From positions 1 to 45,264 of the forward strand of contig JANQGJ010000093.1 of NCBI GenBank assembly GCA_028277395.1: DNA of 45,264 nucleotides, in the 5' to 3' direction. The notes beneath the pieces are model-generated. The model worked only from the letters and a program-made list of their open reading frames with translations. It ran no database searches and was not told the origin of the DNA. Below, one piece after another: positions 1 through 8,033 of this stretch; within the stretch, counting starts at the first letter, position 1; each line of letters begins with the position of its first letter. A program made the position numbers and the translations under genes. The stretch is from Bacteroidales bacterium (GTDB taxonomy: Bacteria; Bacteroidota; Bacteroidia; Bacteroidales; F082).

Positions 1-60
1 ATCACCAAAGTATCCAATATAATCAGCAGTAAACGAAACAGGATGTATATATTTATTCAT
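1..60 (-). CDS. Possible N-terminus of an unidentified protein, cut by window edge
   Basis: An ATG on the minus strand opens a frame of 20 codons that runs off the left edge without a stop (reads MNKYIHPVSF...). It lies about 105 bases downstream of the sigma factor/small membrane protein pair on the same strand, so it could be a third operon member. A TAACTTTG box (a match to the Bacteroidota -7 consensus TAnnTTTG) lies just upstream at 64-71, but so close to the ATG that the transcript would be almost leaderless. Twenty open codons are weak evidence in A+T-rich DNA. I do not recognise the family. Confidence 0.3.
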   Translation of the reverse strand, partial: MNKYIHPVSFTADYIGYFGD

Positions 61-164
61 CTTACAAAGTTATCAATAGTTGTGGGTACACCGTAGCTGT
101 CGGCTAGACAGGTGTGAGTTAATAATTATTTACTCATGGACGTTTCATTTTCAATTAATTATGA

Positions 165-461
165 TTAAATGTCCATATACGAAAGAAGCGGTTCATCGGG
201 TGAATAATTGTAGAGTCCGAATACTGCATCTGCATTTATGTAGCCATCAGCTAAATATACTGTAAATAACAGCAATATAATTGCTGCAACACCTGAAATT
301 ACAAACCATCTGAATGTTGTATATAAATCAGAGTCCTCTTTAACCTTAAGTTTCTCAGATTCTATTTTCTCAATAACCCTATTCGAAAATCCGGTTTTAA
401 ACGACGGATTGTAATCCGATAGTAGTTCTGTTAGTTCATCTCTGTTTTCTGAATCATTCAT
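165..461 (-). CDS. Small single-helix membrane protein, putative anti-sigma partner
   Basis: A 98-residue protein with a charged N-terminal half (about residues 1-48), one clear transmembrane segment (about 51-70, FVISGVAAIILLLFTVYLA) and a short C-terminal tail. Its ATG overlaps the TGA of the upstream ECF sigma factor by four bases (ATGA at 458-461), so the two are probably translationally coupled. Genes in this position usually encode membrane anti-sigma factors that hold the sigma factor at the membrane. I see no zinc anti-sigma motif (HxxxCxxC) and no long sensor domain, so the role is inferred from position and topology only. Confidence 0.7.
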   Translation of the reverse strand: MNDSENRDELTELLSDYNPSFKTGFSNRVIEKIESEKLKVKEDSDLYTTFRWFVISGVAAIILLLFTVYLADGYINADAVFGLYNYSPDEPLLSYMDI

Positions 462-1015
462 ATTCTATCGAGTTTGGTTATTATTTCTTTCAGTTTACTT
501 TGTCCTCTGGATAACCTTGATAATACTGTGCCTTCCGGTAATTGGAGAATATTGGCAGTTTCTTTTGTCGAAAATCCCTGGATATGTCTTAATACGATCA
601 CGCTTCTGTATTTTGGTTCGATTTTATTAAGTGATGTGTTTACTGTATTTACTATATCATTCGATTCTTCATTCTCACAATCTGAAGTTTCAAAATTGCC
701 GTAGTTATTAGTCGTAAGCAACCATTTTTTTGATCTTTTCTTTAAAAAGTTAAGTGTCAAATTAATTGCAATTTTAGCGATGTATGTTCCAAGCTGAGAT
801 TCTCCCTTATATTTCTTCATTGATTTATAAAACCTAAGAAAAGTTTCCTGACCAATATCGTCAGCATCATCTTTATTTCCAATCATGGATATTGTAATCT
901 TAGCTATCATGGGTTCAAACTTATCAACAATTTCACGGAATGCTCCGGCATCTCCTGCAATAGCAGTTTCTACCAAATTAAGATCATTTGCAAATTTCAA
1001 AACTTCTTTTTCCAA
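458..1015 (-). CDS. ECF-type RNA polymerase sigma factor
   Basis: A 185-residue sigma-70 family protein of the extracytoplasmic-function class. Region 2 spans about residues 15-95, with the core-binding and -10 recognition signature DADDIGQETFLRFY at 50-63. A variable acidic linker follows (about 105-128), then region 4 (about 130-180) with the helix-turn-helix STKETANILQLPEGTVLSRLSRG. It would direct RNA polymerase to a small regulon under control of a membrane partner, probably the four-base-overlapping small protein downstream. The frame has no ATG before residue 36, which lies inside region 2. A stop lies four codons upstream, so translation most likely starts at the TTG at 1015. The stimulus and target genes cannot be read from the sequence. 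Confidence 0.9.
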   Translation of the reverse strand: MEKEVLKFANDLNLVETAIAGDAGAFREIVDKFEPMIAKITISMIGNKDDADDIGQETFLRFYKSMKKYKGESQLGTYIAKIAINLTLNFLKKRSKKWLLTTNNYGNFETSDCENEESNDIVNTVNTSLNKIEPKYRSVIVLRHIQGFSTKETANILQLPEGTVLSRLSRGQSKLKEIITKLDRI

Positions 1016-1083
1016 TATTGTTTTCTAATTAGACAAACTAAAATCCCAATTCATTCCCGGATAATAAAAACCAAAGAGTATAG

Positions 1084-1117
1084 CAAATATACCTATATTC
1101 CAGAATGTTTATATTTG
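1084..1117. promoter_or_regulatory. Divergent pair of -7 boxes between sigma factor and T9SS cargo
   Basis: The intergenic region holds CAAATATA at 1084-1091 and TATATTTG at 1110-1117. They form an inverted pair with an 18-base spacer. Each is an exact Bacteroidota -7 box (TAnnTTTG), the left one reading toward the sigma factor and the right one toward the gene at 1128. No TTG -33 element is evident for either. The rightward box is so close to the ATG that the leader would be only about 5 bases. Tentative. Confidence 0.3.
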
Positions 1118-1127
1118 CCTTCATGTT

Positions 1128-2012
1128 ATGAGAGTTATAAGCGTATTTTTAAGTATTTTGATTTTTCTGTTGATCTCTTTACAAGGTACATCACAGGAGA
1201 TTGTTGATGAAAGTAAACTATGGTCTTGTATGGAAGAACATTGCCAGCCCTGGGGAAGTACATACTCTACTGATTATTTTCAGTTTGAAGAAGATACCAT
1301 TATCGATGGTTTTGTTTATAAAAAAGTGTGGATATCGGAGGACGAAACTTATCAGAACTGGAATTTTTATAGTGCCTTTATCCGTGAAGAAGATAATAAG
1401 GTTTACTACAAACATATGTTTGGTGAGGAAGGTCTTATATATGATTTCAATCTCAATATCGGGGATTCTGTTACAATTAATAACCCAAGGGCAGCTGGTG
1501 AAATAACCCTTGTTCTTGAGGAAGTGGATAGCGTATTTACTGAGACTGGATACCATGAGCGATGGCAGTTAAAGAATAATTCATATCCAAATTCCGAATA
1601 CTGGATAAGAGGGATCGGTAGTGAAACGGGAGTTTTGAACAGCAGTACTGGTGTTTTCGGTGGCTTATGTGGATTATATACTTTGCTTTGTTTAAAAGAA
1701 TCCGATGAGCTTGTTTATTTAAATCCTGATTATGAGACATGTTACCTGTATGTCTCAGTTGAGGAAAATGACGGTGAAAATGCATCACCTGTTATAGTTT
1801 TTGATAATGTTTCCAAAGAAGTTCATATTAAATTAAAAGATAACACATCAAATAGCGTGTTAATTGCTGATATTTCAGGGAAAGTTATAAAACAGTTCGA
1901 TAAAGCCAATGAAATTGTCAGATATAATATGGCTACTAATCCAACCGGACTATACATTGTTGTTGTTATTTCCAATGGTAAACCTGCTACAGGAAAATTC
2001 TTTTCGTATTAA
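1128..2012 (+). CDS. Secreted protein with T9SS type-A sorting domain
   Basis: A 294-residue protein. Residues 1-22 are a signal peptide ending near LQGTSQ. Residues 23-210 are a beta-rich extracellular region with several cysteines (SCMEEHCQ near 33; GLCGLYTLLC near 184) that I cannot place in a named family. Residues about 220-294 form a T9SS type-A C-terminal domain, with VLIADISGKVIKQFD, then TGLYIVVV and a terminal GKFFSY. It should cross the outer membrane through the Por secretion system, which cleaves or anchors it by this tail. Only 14 bases separate it from the DUF819 gene downstream, so the two may share a transcript. Its function is unknown. Confidence 0.8.
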   Translation: MRVISVFLSILIFLLISLQGTSQEIVDESKLWSCMEEHCQPWGSTYSTDYFQFEEDTIIDGFVYKKVWISEDETYQNWNFYSAFIREEDNKVYYKHMFGEEGLIYDFNLNIGDSVTINNPRAAGEITLVLEEVDSVFTETGYHERWQLKNNSYPNSEYWIRGIGSETGVLNSSTGVFGGLCGLYTLLCLKESDELVYLNPDYETCYLYVSVEENDGENASPVIVFDNVSKEVHIKLKDNTSNSVLIADISGKVIKQFDKANEIVRYNMATNPTGLYIVVVISNGKPATGKFFSY

Positions 2013-2026
2013 TCTTTAAGTAAATT

Positions 2027-3181
2027 ATGATCTCAACAATATTATTGATTGCATTTTATCTGTTTACACCATTAATAATTATTTATTCCTGTCAGAAACA
2101 ATCATTTTTAAGACGACTGGGTGCAGTACTTGTTGCATATGCTGTTGGGCTTGCAGCAGGTGTTTCGGGATTATTGCCAGAGAACAGCAAAGAAATTCAG
2201 GAAATAATTACTACCATAACTATTCCACTGGCATTACCACTACTTTTGTTTTCTTCGGATATAAAATCATGGACAAGGCTGGCGGGGAGTACAACGATTT
2301 CGCTTATCATTGCATTGTTTGCAGTTGTGATCTCAGTTGTTGTTGGGTTTTTTATGTTTAGGGGTGATGATATACAGGAGCTGTGGAAAGTAGGAGGGTT
2401 GTTGATTGGTGTTTATACCGGAGGAACACCAAACCTTGCAGCACTAAAGATTATGTTGGACGTTGATAATGATACATATCTTATAACGCACGCATACGAT
2501 ATGATCATTTCTGCAGGATATTTCTTTTTTCTGATTACAATCGGGCAAAAAGTATTTGGGTTTATACTTCCTGCATTTAAAACAGGAATAAAAAATATTG
2601 ACAAAAATGTACTGGCCGATATGTCTCAAAATCATATGTGGGGATTGTTTGAAAGAAAAAACCGCAAACCAATGCTTATCAGTTTATTGTTATCAATATC
2701 TATATTTGGCATTGCAGGATCAACCACTTTTTTTATTTCGGAGAATAGCCAGATGATTGTGGTAATACTGTTGATCACATCACTTGGAATAATATTGTCA
2801 TTAATACCGGGAGTGAATAAACTGGACAATACATTCGAGGCAGGTATGTATCTTATACTTGTATTTAGTATTGTTGTTGCTTCAATGGTTGACATTTCTG
2901 AGATAATTAGTGCTTCGTCAACTATCTTTTACTATGTATTTTTAGTAATATTCGGTTCACTGATACTCCAGGTACTACTTTCGTCTGTTTTCCGAATTGA
3001 TACTGATACAGTAATAATTACCTCAACAGCTCTTATTTGCAGCCCTCCCTTCGTTCCTGCTGTTGCCGGAGCAATTAAAAACAAGGAAATTATTGTTTCC
3101 GGACTTACTGTAGGAATTATTGGATATGCTATTGGTAATTATCTTGGGGTGATAATTGCTGAATTACTACATTCACTATAA
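2027..3181 (+). CDS. DUF819 family integral membrane protein
   Basis: A 384-residue polytopic inner-membrane protein with about ten hydrophobic segments along its length. The match is to DUF819 (YjcL-like) proteins: an N-terminal helical bundle, the conserved GVYTGGTPNLAAL stretch near residues 127-139 and, near the C-terminus, SPPFVPAVAGAIKNKE, which resembles the glycine/proline-rich discontinuous helices of transporters. The substrate is unknown, and transport is an inference from topology and from distant similarity to anion/cation exchangers. The length is normal for the family. It follows the T9SS cargo gene by 14 bases, and converges on the carboxypeptidase remnant downstream. Confidence 0.85.
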   Translation: MISTILLIAFYLFTPLIIIYSCQKQSFLRRLGAVLVAYAVGLAAGVSGLLPENSKEIQEIITTITIPLALPLLLFSSDIKSWTRLAGSTTISLIIALFAVVISVVVGFFMFRGDDIQELWKVGGLLIGVYTGGTPNLAALKIMLDVDNDTYLITHAYDMIISAGYFFFLITIGQKVFGFILPAFKTGIKNIDKNVLADMSQNHMWGLFERKNRKPMLISLLLSISIFGIAGSTTFFISENSQMIVVILLITSLGIILSLIPGVNKLDNTFEAGMYLILVFSIVVASMVDISEIISASSTIFYYVFLVIFGSLILQVLLSSVFRIDTDTVIITSTALICSPPFVPAVAGAIKNKEIIVSGLTVGIIGYAIGNYLGVIIAELLHSL

Positions 3182-3221
3182 GCTTTTCAGCTTGGATCAT
3201 GTCATGTAAGTTTTGTAATTC

Positions 3222-3729
3222 CTACGGTTTCAACAGAACCTTTTTTGTGTATTTTTCCCCGTTAATTTGCAGGCTGTACAAATAATACCCGTGTTTCAGT
3301 AAATTGCCCTGTTCGTTTTTTCCATCCCTTACCACAGTTAATCTACCTTTGTTTAGTTTTGAATTCTGTAAGGTTCTGACAGTTTTGCCATTCATGTTCA
3401 TAATTTTCAGCAAAGTATGAAGAGTATTCATCGCGTCCTTTCCAGAAATTATCAGATTTACTATTCAGATCATCAACTATTACGTCAACTTTCAATCCTG
3501 ATTCTTTTAACTGTTTTAATTCGGTGGGAATTGCGTAAACAATAGCATAACCAGGGTAAAAGTCAGTATCAAATTTTAAATTACCTAAAAGAACTGCATC
3601 CGATTTATTTTCAATTACAACTTTTACTTCCATTTCATCAGGTCTCCAGCCAGACTGAGCTAACGAAAATAGGGAGAGACATAGAAATGCAATCGTAACT
3701 ACATGGTTTTTAATAGTGATCAGTATCAT
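3222..3729 (-). pseudogene. Decayed M14 zinc carboxypeptidase: prodomain joined out of frame to secretion tail
   Basis: The upstream frame (3343-3729) encodes a signal peptide (residues 1-25) followed by EMEVKVVIENKSDAVLLGNL, then IVYAIPTELKQLKESGLKVD and a WKGRDEYSSY stretch. This resembles the N-terminal prodomain of Bacteroidota M14 carboxypeptidases, which is normally followed by the YHTY/HxxE catalytic domain. Here it runs straight into the DNA of a second frame (3222-3431), which encodes a FlgD-type C-terminal domain: KIMNMNGKTVRTL, then NEQGNLLKHGYYLY and KYTKKVLLKP. The roughly 300-residue catalytic domain is missing and the halves are out of frame near 3390-3420. The simplest reading is an internal deletion. 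An assembly collapse is possible. No active enzyme can be made. Confidence 0.7.
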
Positions 3730-3766
3730 TATTAAAGCGGTTTAAAGGTTAATATAACTATACTGA

Positions 3767-5128
3767 TTAAAATAAAAAGTTCAACCCAATGTAAAAACCG
3801 GAATTTCCATCCTGTTCGTTCAGAGCTTTTCCATAATCTATTGCAAGGATAAAGTTTTGGTTCATAGCAATGTGTAACCCTGCTCCAACGCTATTATGGA
3901 ATGCTTCAGCACCAAAATCAAAATAATCTGATTTTTGATCCGGTTCAAAGGAAGGTATCTCGTCAGCTTTATCCTTCACTTCAAAATCTTTTATAACCCT
4001 TCCTGTATCAAAAAATGTGCTTAATGCAAAATAGAAGTTTTGATTTAACCAGTGCATTTTGATAAACTTCCAGCGAAATTCAAAATTTCCATAAACAATT
4101 CCATCACCAACTACCCTGTTTCGCAGTATACCACGCAATGTTTTCTGTCCGCCAAGACCTTCGCTATATGCACCATTCATTTTCGACATATACATAATGG
4201 GTTCAACATAGTAAGGTGCAGAACCGGCTATTGTTGATTGTAATCCAAGACGATAAACAAATGAAAGCCTGTCTTTTACCAATGTGAAGTACTGACGATG
4301 AGTTACCACCAGTTTAGAGAATCCGTTTTCCATGTTTGATAATGGCTTTGGAGCTCCGATCAAAATAATTTCTGACCAGATACCTTTCATTGGATTTGGT
4401 TCATTGTCCCTTGAATCGTAAACAACTCCGAGCTTGAAATTTGTCAGTAATCCTCCTGTTGCTTCTTCAGGATCAATTATGCCCCAGTCAACATATTTAT
4501 CGTACAATCCAGGTATATCCGGCAATTTGTCTTCTTCTTTTTTGTTTTTGTTAAGATGTTCTACATCAACTGAATTTGTGTAAATACTAAACAGGTTGAA
4601 ACCTGCCAGCCACCTGAAATTACCAGTCATATTTCCCTGAAAATCAAGTTTTATCCTAAAGAATTCCCTTTTCTGGCGATAAAATACCCTTGACTTATAG
4701 TCAATATTATCAGTTTCTTCCCAGCTATGATTATAAACTGCATCATAACCGTTAAAACCATAAAAACTATATGTTTGGTCAGGTATATAACTGACATCTG
4801 CACTAACTCTTATTCCTTTTATTAACTCTTCGGAATCATAATAAAACCTGAATATGCCACTTCCTTTTGTGTACCATGAGGCTTCAAAATAAAGAGAATG
4901 GTTGTATTTCGGATATTTCGAACCATCACCATAATTATATAGGTTTACAAGCGCACCATATTGAAATCCCAGATCGGAATTATATGATATTACGGGTAAA
5001 GCCCCAAGGTTCCAGCCCTTTTTAATCTTATCAGTTTTTGTTTTCTTCTCAGTTTTTTGGGCAAAGCCAAAGGAAGTAATGATAATTAAACCTGCGAGAA
5101 TCAGAAATGATCTTTTTAAATATTTCAT
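3767..5128 (-). CDS. Outer-membrane barrel of the bacterial surface antigen (Omp85/BamA-like) family
   Basis: A 453-residue protein with a signal peptide (1-23, ending FGFAQ), a short lysine-rich linker, and then alternating amphipathic beta strands to a terminal phenylalanine (YIGLNFLF), the usual end of an outer-membrane barrel. It lacks POTRA repeats, so it corresponds to the barrel half of the D15/surface-antigen family. The LGGQKTLRG motif near residue 330 resembles the conserved lumenal-loop VRGY/LRG signature of that family. Likely roles are outer-membrane protein or lipid handling, but without POTRA domains it is unlikely to be the housekeeping BamA. The gene lies 24 bases after a T9SS cargo gene on the same strand and is probably cotranscribed with it. 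Confidence 0.8.
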   Translation of the reverse strand: MKYLKRSFLILAGLIIITSFGFAQKTEKKTKTDKIKKGWNLGALPVISYNSDLGFQYGALVNLYNYGDGSKYPKYNHSLYFEASWYTKGSGIFRFYYDSEELIKGIRVSADVSYIPDQTYSFYGFNGYDAVYNHSWEETDNIDYKSRVFYRQKREFFRIKLDFQGNMTGNFRWLAGFNLFSIYTNSVDVEHLNKNKKEEDKLPDIPGLYDKYVDWGIIDPEEATGGLLTNFKLGVVYDSRDNEPNPMKGIWSEIILIGAPKPLSNMENGFSKLVVTHRQYFTLVKDRLSFVYRLGLQSTIAGSAPYYVEPIMYMSKMNGAYSEGLGGQKTLRGILRNRVVGDGIVYGNFEFRWKFIKMHWLNQNFYFALSTFFDTGRVIKDFEVKDKADEIPSFEPDQKSDYFDFGAEAFHNSVGAGLHIAMNQNFILAIDYGKALNEQDGNSGFYIGLNFLF

Positions 5129-5152
5129 ATTATGGTTTTGATGATTTAGAGT

Positions 5153-6037
5153 TTACTTTTTAATAAATGATCCGGAAGAAATAATTCTATTTTTTTTCCT
5201 CACCTGGTAAGTATAATAAGCTGCCGGGAAATCATCCACATTGATTTCTGCAGTTTTTTCGGAGAGGTCTGTTTCGAGGAGTTTATCTCCATTCAGGTTG
5301 AATATGGCAACACTTCTGTCGTTGTCTTTTTTCGGAGTTTCAATCGTGATAATGTCACTTGCAGGGTTGGGGAATACTTTTGATGCAATTCTGTTTTGGT
5401 TCAAACTGAAAATTCCTGTGTTTGTTTCAATTTCCAGACTGTCAACAAGGAGTACAGAACCATTGTTAAATTTCATTCCCGAGGATATTATTACAACATT
5501 AAACGTATCAGGGACATGGTTATTAAAATTTACCATATTTACCGTGAAGGGAGTCCATTCCGATTCATCGTGTAAATAGCTAATGCCATAACCAATAGTA
5601 TCTATTTCATTATTGTCTGTGCGTTTATAATTATAAATTAAAACTGTAGCCGAATCATTGTCGGCACCACTGTATTTATACATTCCTGTTAGTCTTGAAA
5701 CATTTTCATTCAGAGGAAGACCACCACTAATACTATACTCTAAAGGATCGACAGATATATAAATGTCAGCCAGGGTCAATACTCCGGGAACATCAATAAA
5801 GTTTAGTAAGAACCTTGTTTCAAGTTTTACTGAATAATCTCCTGAATAAGCATCAGTGGATTTAAATACGGTATATTCACCAGGAATTGGAATAGCTGAG
5901 TTTATTGTTTTCCAAAATTCAGGTTCCTCATATGCCCCGTAATCTATCCATGAGTTGAATTCATTATTTGGAAGATATTGAGACCGGCACGTGATACTAC
6001 TTAATATTAAAACAATGGCAATGACTAGGTTTTTCAT
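5153..6037 (-). CDS. Secreted T9SS cargo with carbohydrate-binding-like N-terminal domain
   Basis: A 294-residue protein with a signal peptide (1-19). A beta-sandwich region (about 20-205) opens with NNEFNSWIDYGAYEEPEFWKT and contains DAYSGDYSVKLET. This style is shared by PCMD-like and other putative carbohydrate-interaction domains of Bacteroidota. Residues about 215-294 are a T9SS type-A tail (ASKVFPNPASDIITIETP, then VAIFNLNGDKLLE and a terminal SGSFIKK). It is the first gene of a minus-strand pair with the surface-antigen barrel. The ligand is not predictable, and the PCMD resemblance is from memory of the pattern, not from a search. Confidence 0.75.
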   Translation of the reverse strand: MKNLVIAIVLILSSITCRSQYLPNNEFNSWIDYGAYEEPEFWKTINSAIPIPGEYTVFKSTDAYSGDYSVKLETRFLLNFIDVPGVLTLADIYISVDPLEYSISGGLPLNENVSRLTGMYKYSGADNDSATVLIYNYKRTDNNEIDTIGYGISYLHDESEWTPFTVNMVNFNNHVPDTFNVVIISSGMKFNNGSVLLVDSLEIETNTGIFSLNQNRIASKVFPNPASDIITIETPKKDNDRSVAIFNLNGDKLLETDLSEKTAEINVDDFPAAYYTYQVRKKNRIISSGSFIKK

Positions 6038-6111
6038 TTTTTTAACTTTTTATTAGGCCCCTTTAGCCACAAATTATTTTTTGATGCTAATTTAAACTTT
6101 ATATTCGTTTC

Positions 6112-6804
6112 GTGAAATTAAAACCGGGAATATCGTTTTTGTTACATTTTAATCAACTTTGTAACAGTCTGATTTTGTTTTGTTTATTTCTTGCCGTGAC
6201 GATTAGTAGTGTAAAAGCTCAGAATATTAGCGATAGTTTATACATACTTAATGCCAGAATATTAACAAGTGACAGCCTGCTACCGGTTCATAATGCTCAC
6301 ATTATAAGTAAGTTTAACAGATGGGGAACCATAAGTAATAAAGAGGGCAGGTTTAAATTGTATGTTCATGAGGCTGATTCTGTGCTTATAACTTCTGTAG
6401 GATTTAGCCCCTTAATATTGCGGATGGAATCTTCTTTTTTTAAGAAAGAAGACAGCATTCTAACCATAACTATCGCAAAGGATACACTTTCTATAAATGA
6501 AGTAGTTATAAGGGGATATTGGGATTATGCAACAATGAAACAGATAGTTGTAGATATGCAACCTGTTGATCTTACACAGTTTTACCCGGACTGGACCGGT
6601 ACAGAATTACTATATAAAGAACCTCATCCGGTTTCTTTCAAAGGCCCCATTCAAGCTCTTTATGATGCGTTCAACAGAAGTGCCCGACTTCAGCGCAAGC
6701 TTATTAATAATCGTAAAGAATACAATAAGATAATGAATAAAATGGGAAGGTATAACGATACAATTCCGGCTATCCCTGAGCATATGCGACAGTTGCCATA
6801 CTGA
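6112..6804 (+). CDS. Secreted protein with carboxypeptidase regulatory-like domain
   Basis: A 230-residue protein. A long signal peptide (1-36, ending VKAQ) precedes a small beta-sandwich (about 42-130: LNARILTSDSLLPVHNAHII, then GTISNKEGRFKLYVHEADSV and VGFSPLIL). This sandwich is the CarboxypepD_reg-like fold that often opens TonB-dependent receptors and DUF5686 proteins, but no receptor or barrel follows here. The C-terminal 100 residues are charged and unassigned. No ATG occurs in frame before residue 105, so the GTG at 6112 is the probable start. The last 35 bases overlap the end of comF on the other strand, an unusual tail-to-tail overlap. Such stand-alone proteins are common in this phylum and have no known function. 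Confidence 0.75.
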   Translation: MKLKPGISFLLHFNQLCNSLILFCLFLAVTISSVKAQNISDSLYILNARILTSDSLLPVHNAHIISKFNRWGTISNKEGRFKLYVHEADSVLITSVGFSPLILRMESSFFKKEDSILTITIAKDTLSINEVVIRGYWDYATMKQIVVDMQPVDLTQFYPDWTGTELLYKEPHPVSFKGPIQALYDAFNRSARLQRKLINNRKEYNKIMNKMGRYNDTIPAIPEHMRQLPY

Positions 6805-7456
6805 TTTTTACTCTTTTGATCAGCATCAGTGTCTGGGCACAGGCCTCCAGAGTTGCTCCTGTTGTTAATACATCATCTATAAGTAATAAATGTTTCCCGT
6901 TAAGTTTTTCAGTATTTATCAGCATAAATTTACCATCAACATTTTTCCATCTATTGTACCTTGCTTTATTGGTTTGTGTGCCGGTGTGTTTAGTCCTTGT
7001 TAATACGTTAAATAATACAGGAATTTTCATTGACCTACCAATACCGGTTGCTATAATGTCGCTCTGATTAAATCCCCTGGTTTTAAGTTTCTTTTTATGA
7101 AGAGGAACAGGGACTATTGCATCAATATCACCAAATAATTCTGAGTTCATCAGGCTATTACCAAACAACTCCCCAAGATGTTCGCCAACAGCCTTATTGC
7201 CTTTGTATTTTAACTGATGAATTAGTTTTTGCACATTTCCTCCTTTATTAAAAAACAGAAAAGATGTAGCTGCATGTATATTAACTCTTCCCCAAAATAT
7301 TCTTGAAACAGGATTTTCTTCATATTTATGAAAATTTGTTTTTGGCAACTTATAATTGCATAATAAACAAATAACCTGTTCATCCTTTGAAAGCACATTA
7401 CCACATGCATTGCAAACATTTGGAAAAAACAGATTTACAAAATCAGAAAGCCACAT
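6770..7456 (-). CDS. ComF family phosphoribosyltransferase-like protein
   Basis: A 228-residue protein from the ATG at 7456. An upstream ATG at 7531 would add 25 residues that precede the usual family start (MWLSDFVNLFFPNVC). The N-terminus holds a zinc-binding cysteine set, CNACG and CLLC. The middle has HQLKYKGNKAVGEHLG. The C-terminus has the phosphoribosyltransferase signature LLLIDDVLTTGATLEAC that binds the ribose-phosphate of PRPP-like ligands. ComF proteins are cytoplasmic and needed for DNA uptake by transformation in several bacteria, where they interact with helicases and PriA. They are widespread in Bacteroidota, so a link to competence is not certain. It is the last gene of the minus-strand run that starts with the TlpA gene. 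Confidence 0.9.
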   Translation of the reverse strand: MWLSDFVNLFFPNVCNACGNVLSKDEQVICLLCNYKLPKTNFHKYEENPVSRIFWGRVNIHAATSFLFFNKGGNVQKLIHQLKYKGNKAVGEHLGELFGNSLMNSELFGDIDAIVPVPLHKKKLKTRGFNQSDIIATGIGRSMKIPVLFNVLTRTKHTGTQTNKARYNRWKNVDGKFMLINTEKLNGKHLLLIDDVLTTGATLEACAQTLMLIKRVKISMATVAYAQG

Positions 7457-7535
7457 ACTTGATAAAGTGTTTTCAGGTTTTAATTTTACTAAATTAAGAA
7501 AAAAATGGAAGCATAATATGGTTATTATCAATGTT

Positions 7536-8015
7536 TCATTGCTTTAGCAACTCTTCAAACTCTGCTTTGTAGTCATATTGCAAATCTTCATGTAGTTTTG
7601 AAATGGACTTATTTAGTAATTCAATTTGTCGGGTAAGCAACTTCTCGAGGATATATGAATTTATTGAATCGTCCAGTAAAGTGTGAAGCATATAGCAGAA
7701 AAACATCATTAGTTCCACCTTAGTCTCCGGTATACCTGAATAACGGATGTACTTATTTGTAGTACGCAATATTTTCCGTACACTTTTTTTTATTAAATAA
7801 TTATTGCTTCTGTTCAGTTTTGAGAATTCTTCTTCAATTTCTTCCTTTACATGAATTATGAATAAAGCTTCATTTGAGCTTTCGTAAAGCAGGTAGGTTA
7901 ATAGTTCTTTGTTTTCTTTTTTAAATTTGGAAAGGCGAAGACAAATATCTACAAGGTTGGAATGAGAGCGGCTACGTAATTCATCTTTCAAATTCTTTAC
8001 CGTAGCCGCTTTCAT
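7536..8015 (-). CDS. Conserved helical protein of unknown function
   Basis: A 159-residue soluble protein, predicted almost wholly alpha-helical, with no signal peptide. The N-terminal region (KNLKDELRSRSHSNLVDICLRLSKFKKENKELLTYLL, given here as positions 7-43) looks like a helical hairpin. Charged helices follow, and the end is acidic (YKAEFEELLKQ). It weakly recalls the DUF6155 type, but I would not assign it. The gene starts 18 bases after the Omp28 gene and ends ahead of comF, so it is transcribed with a secreted redox set although the protein itself looks cytoplasmic. Confidence 0.7.
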   Translation of the reverse strand: MKAATVKNLKDELRSRSHSNLVDICLRLSKFKKENKELLTYLLYESSNEALFIIHVKEEIEEEFSKLNRSNNYLIKKSVRKILRTTNKYIRYSGIPETKVELMMFFCYMLHTLLDDSINSYILEKLLTRQIELLNKSISKLHEDLQYDYKAEFEELLKQ

Positions 8016-8033
8016 TATATGCTATTTATTCTA

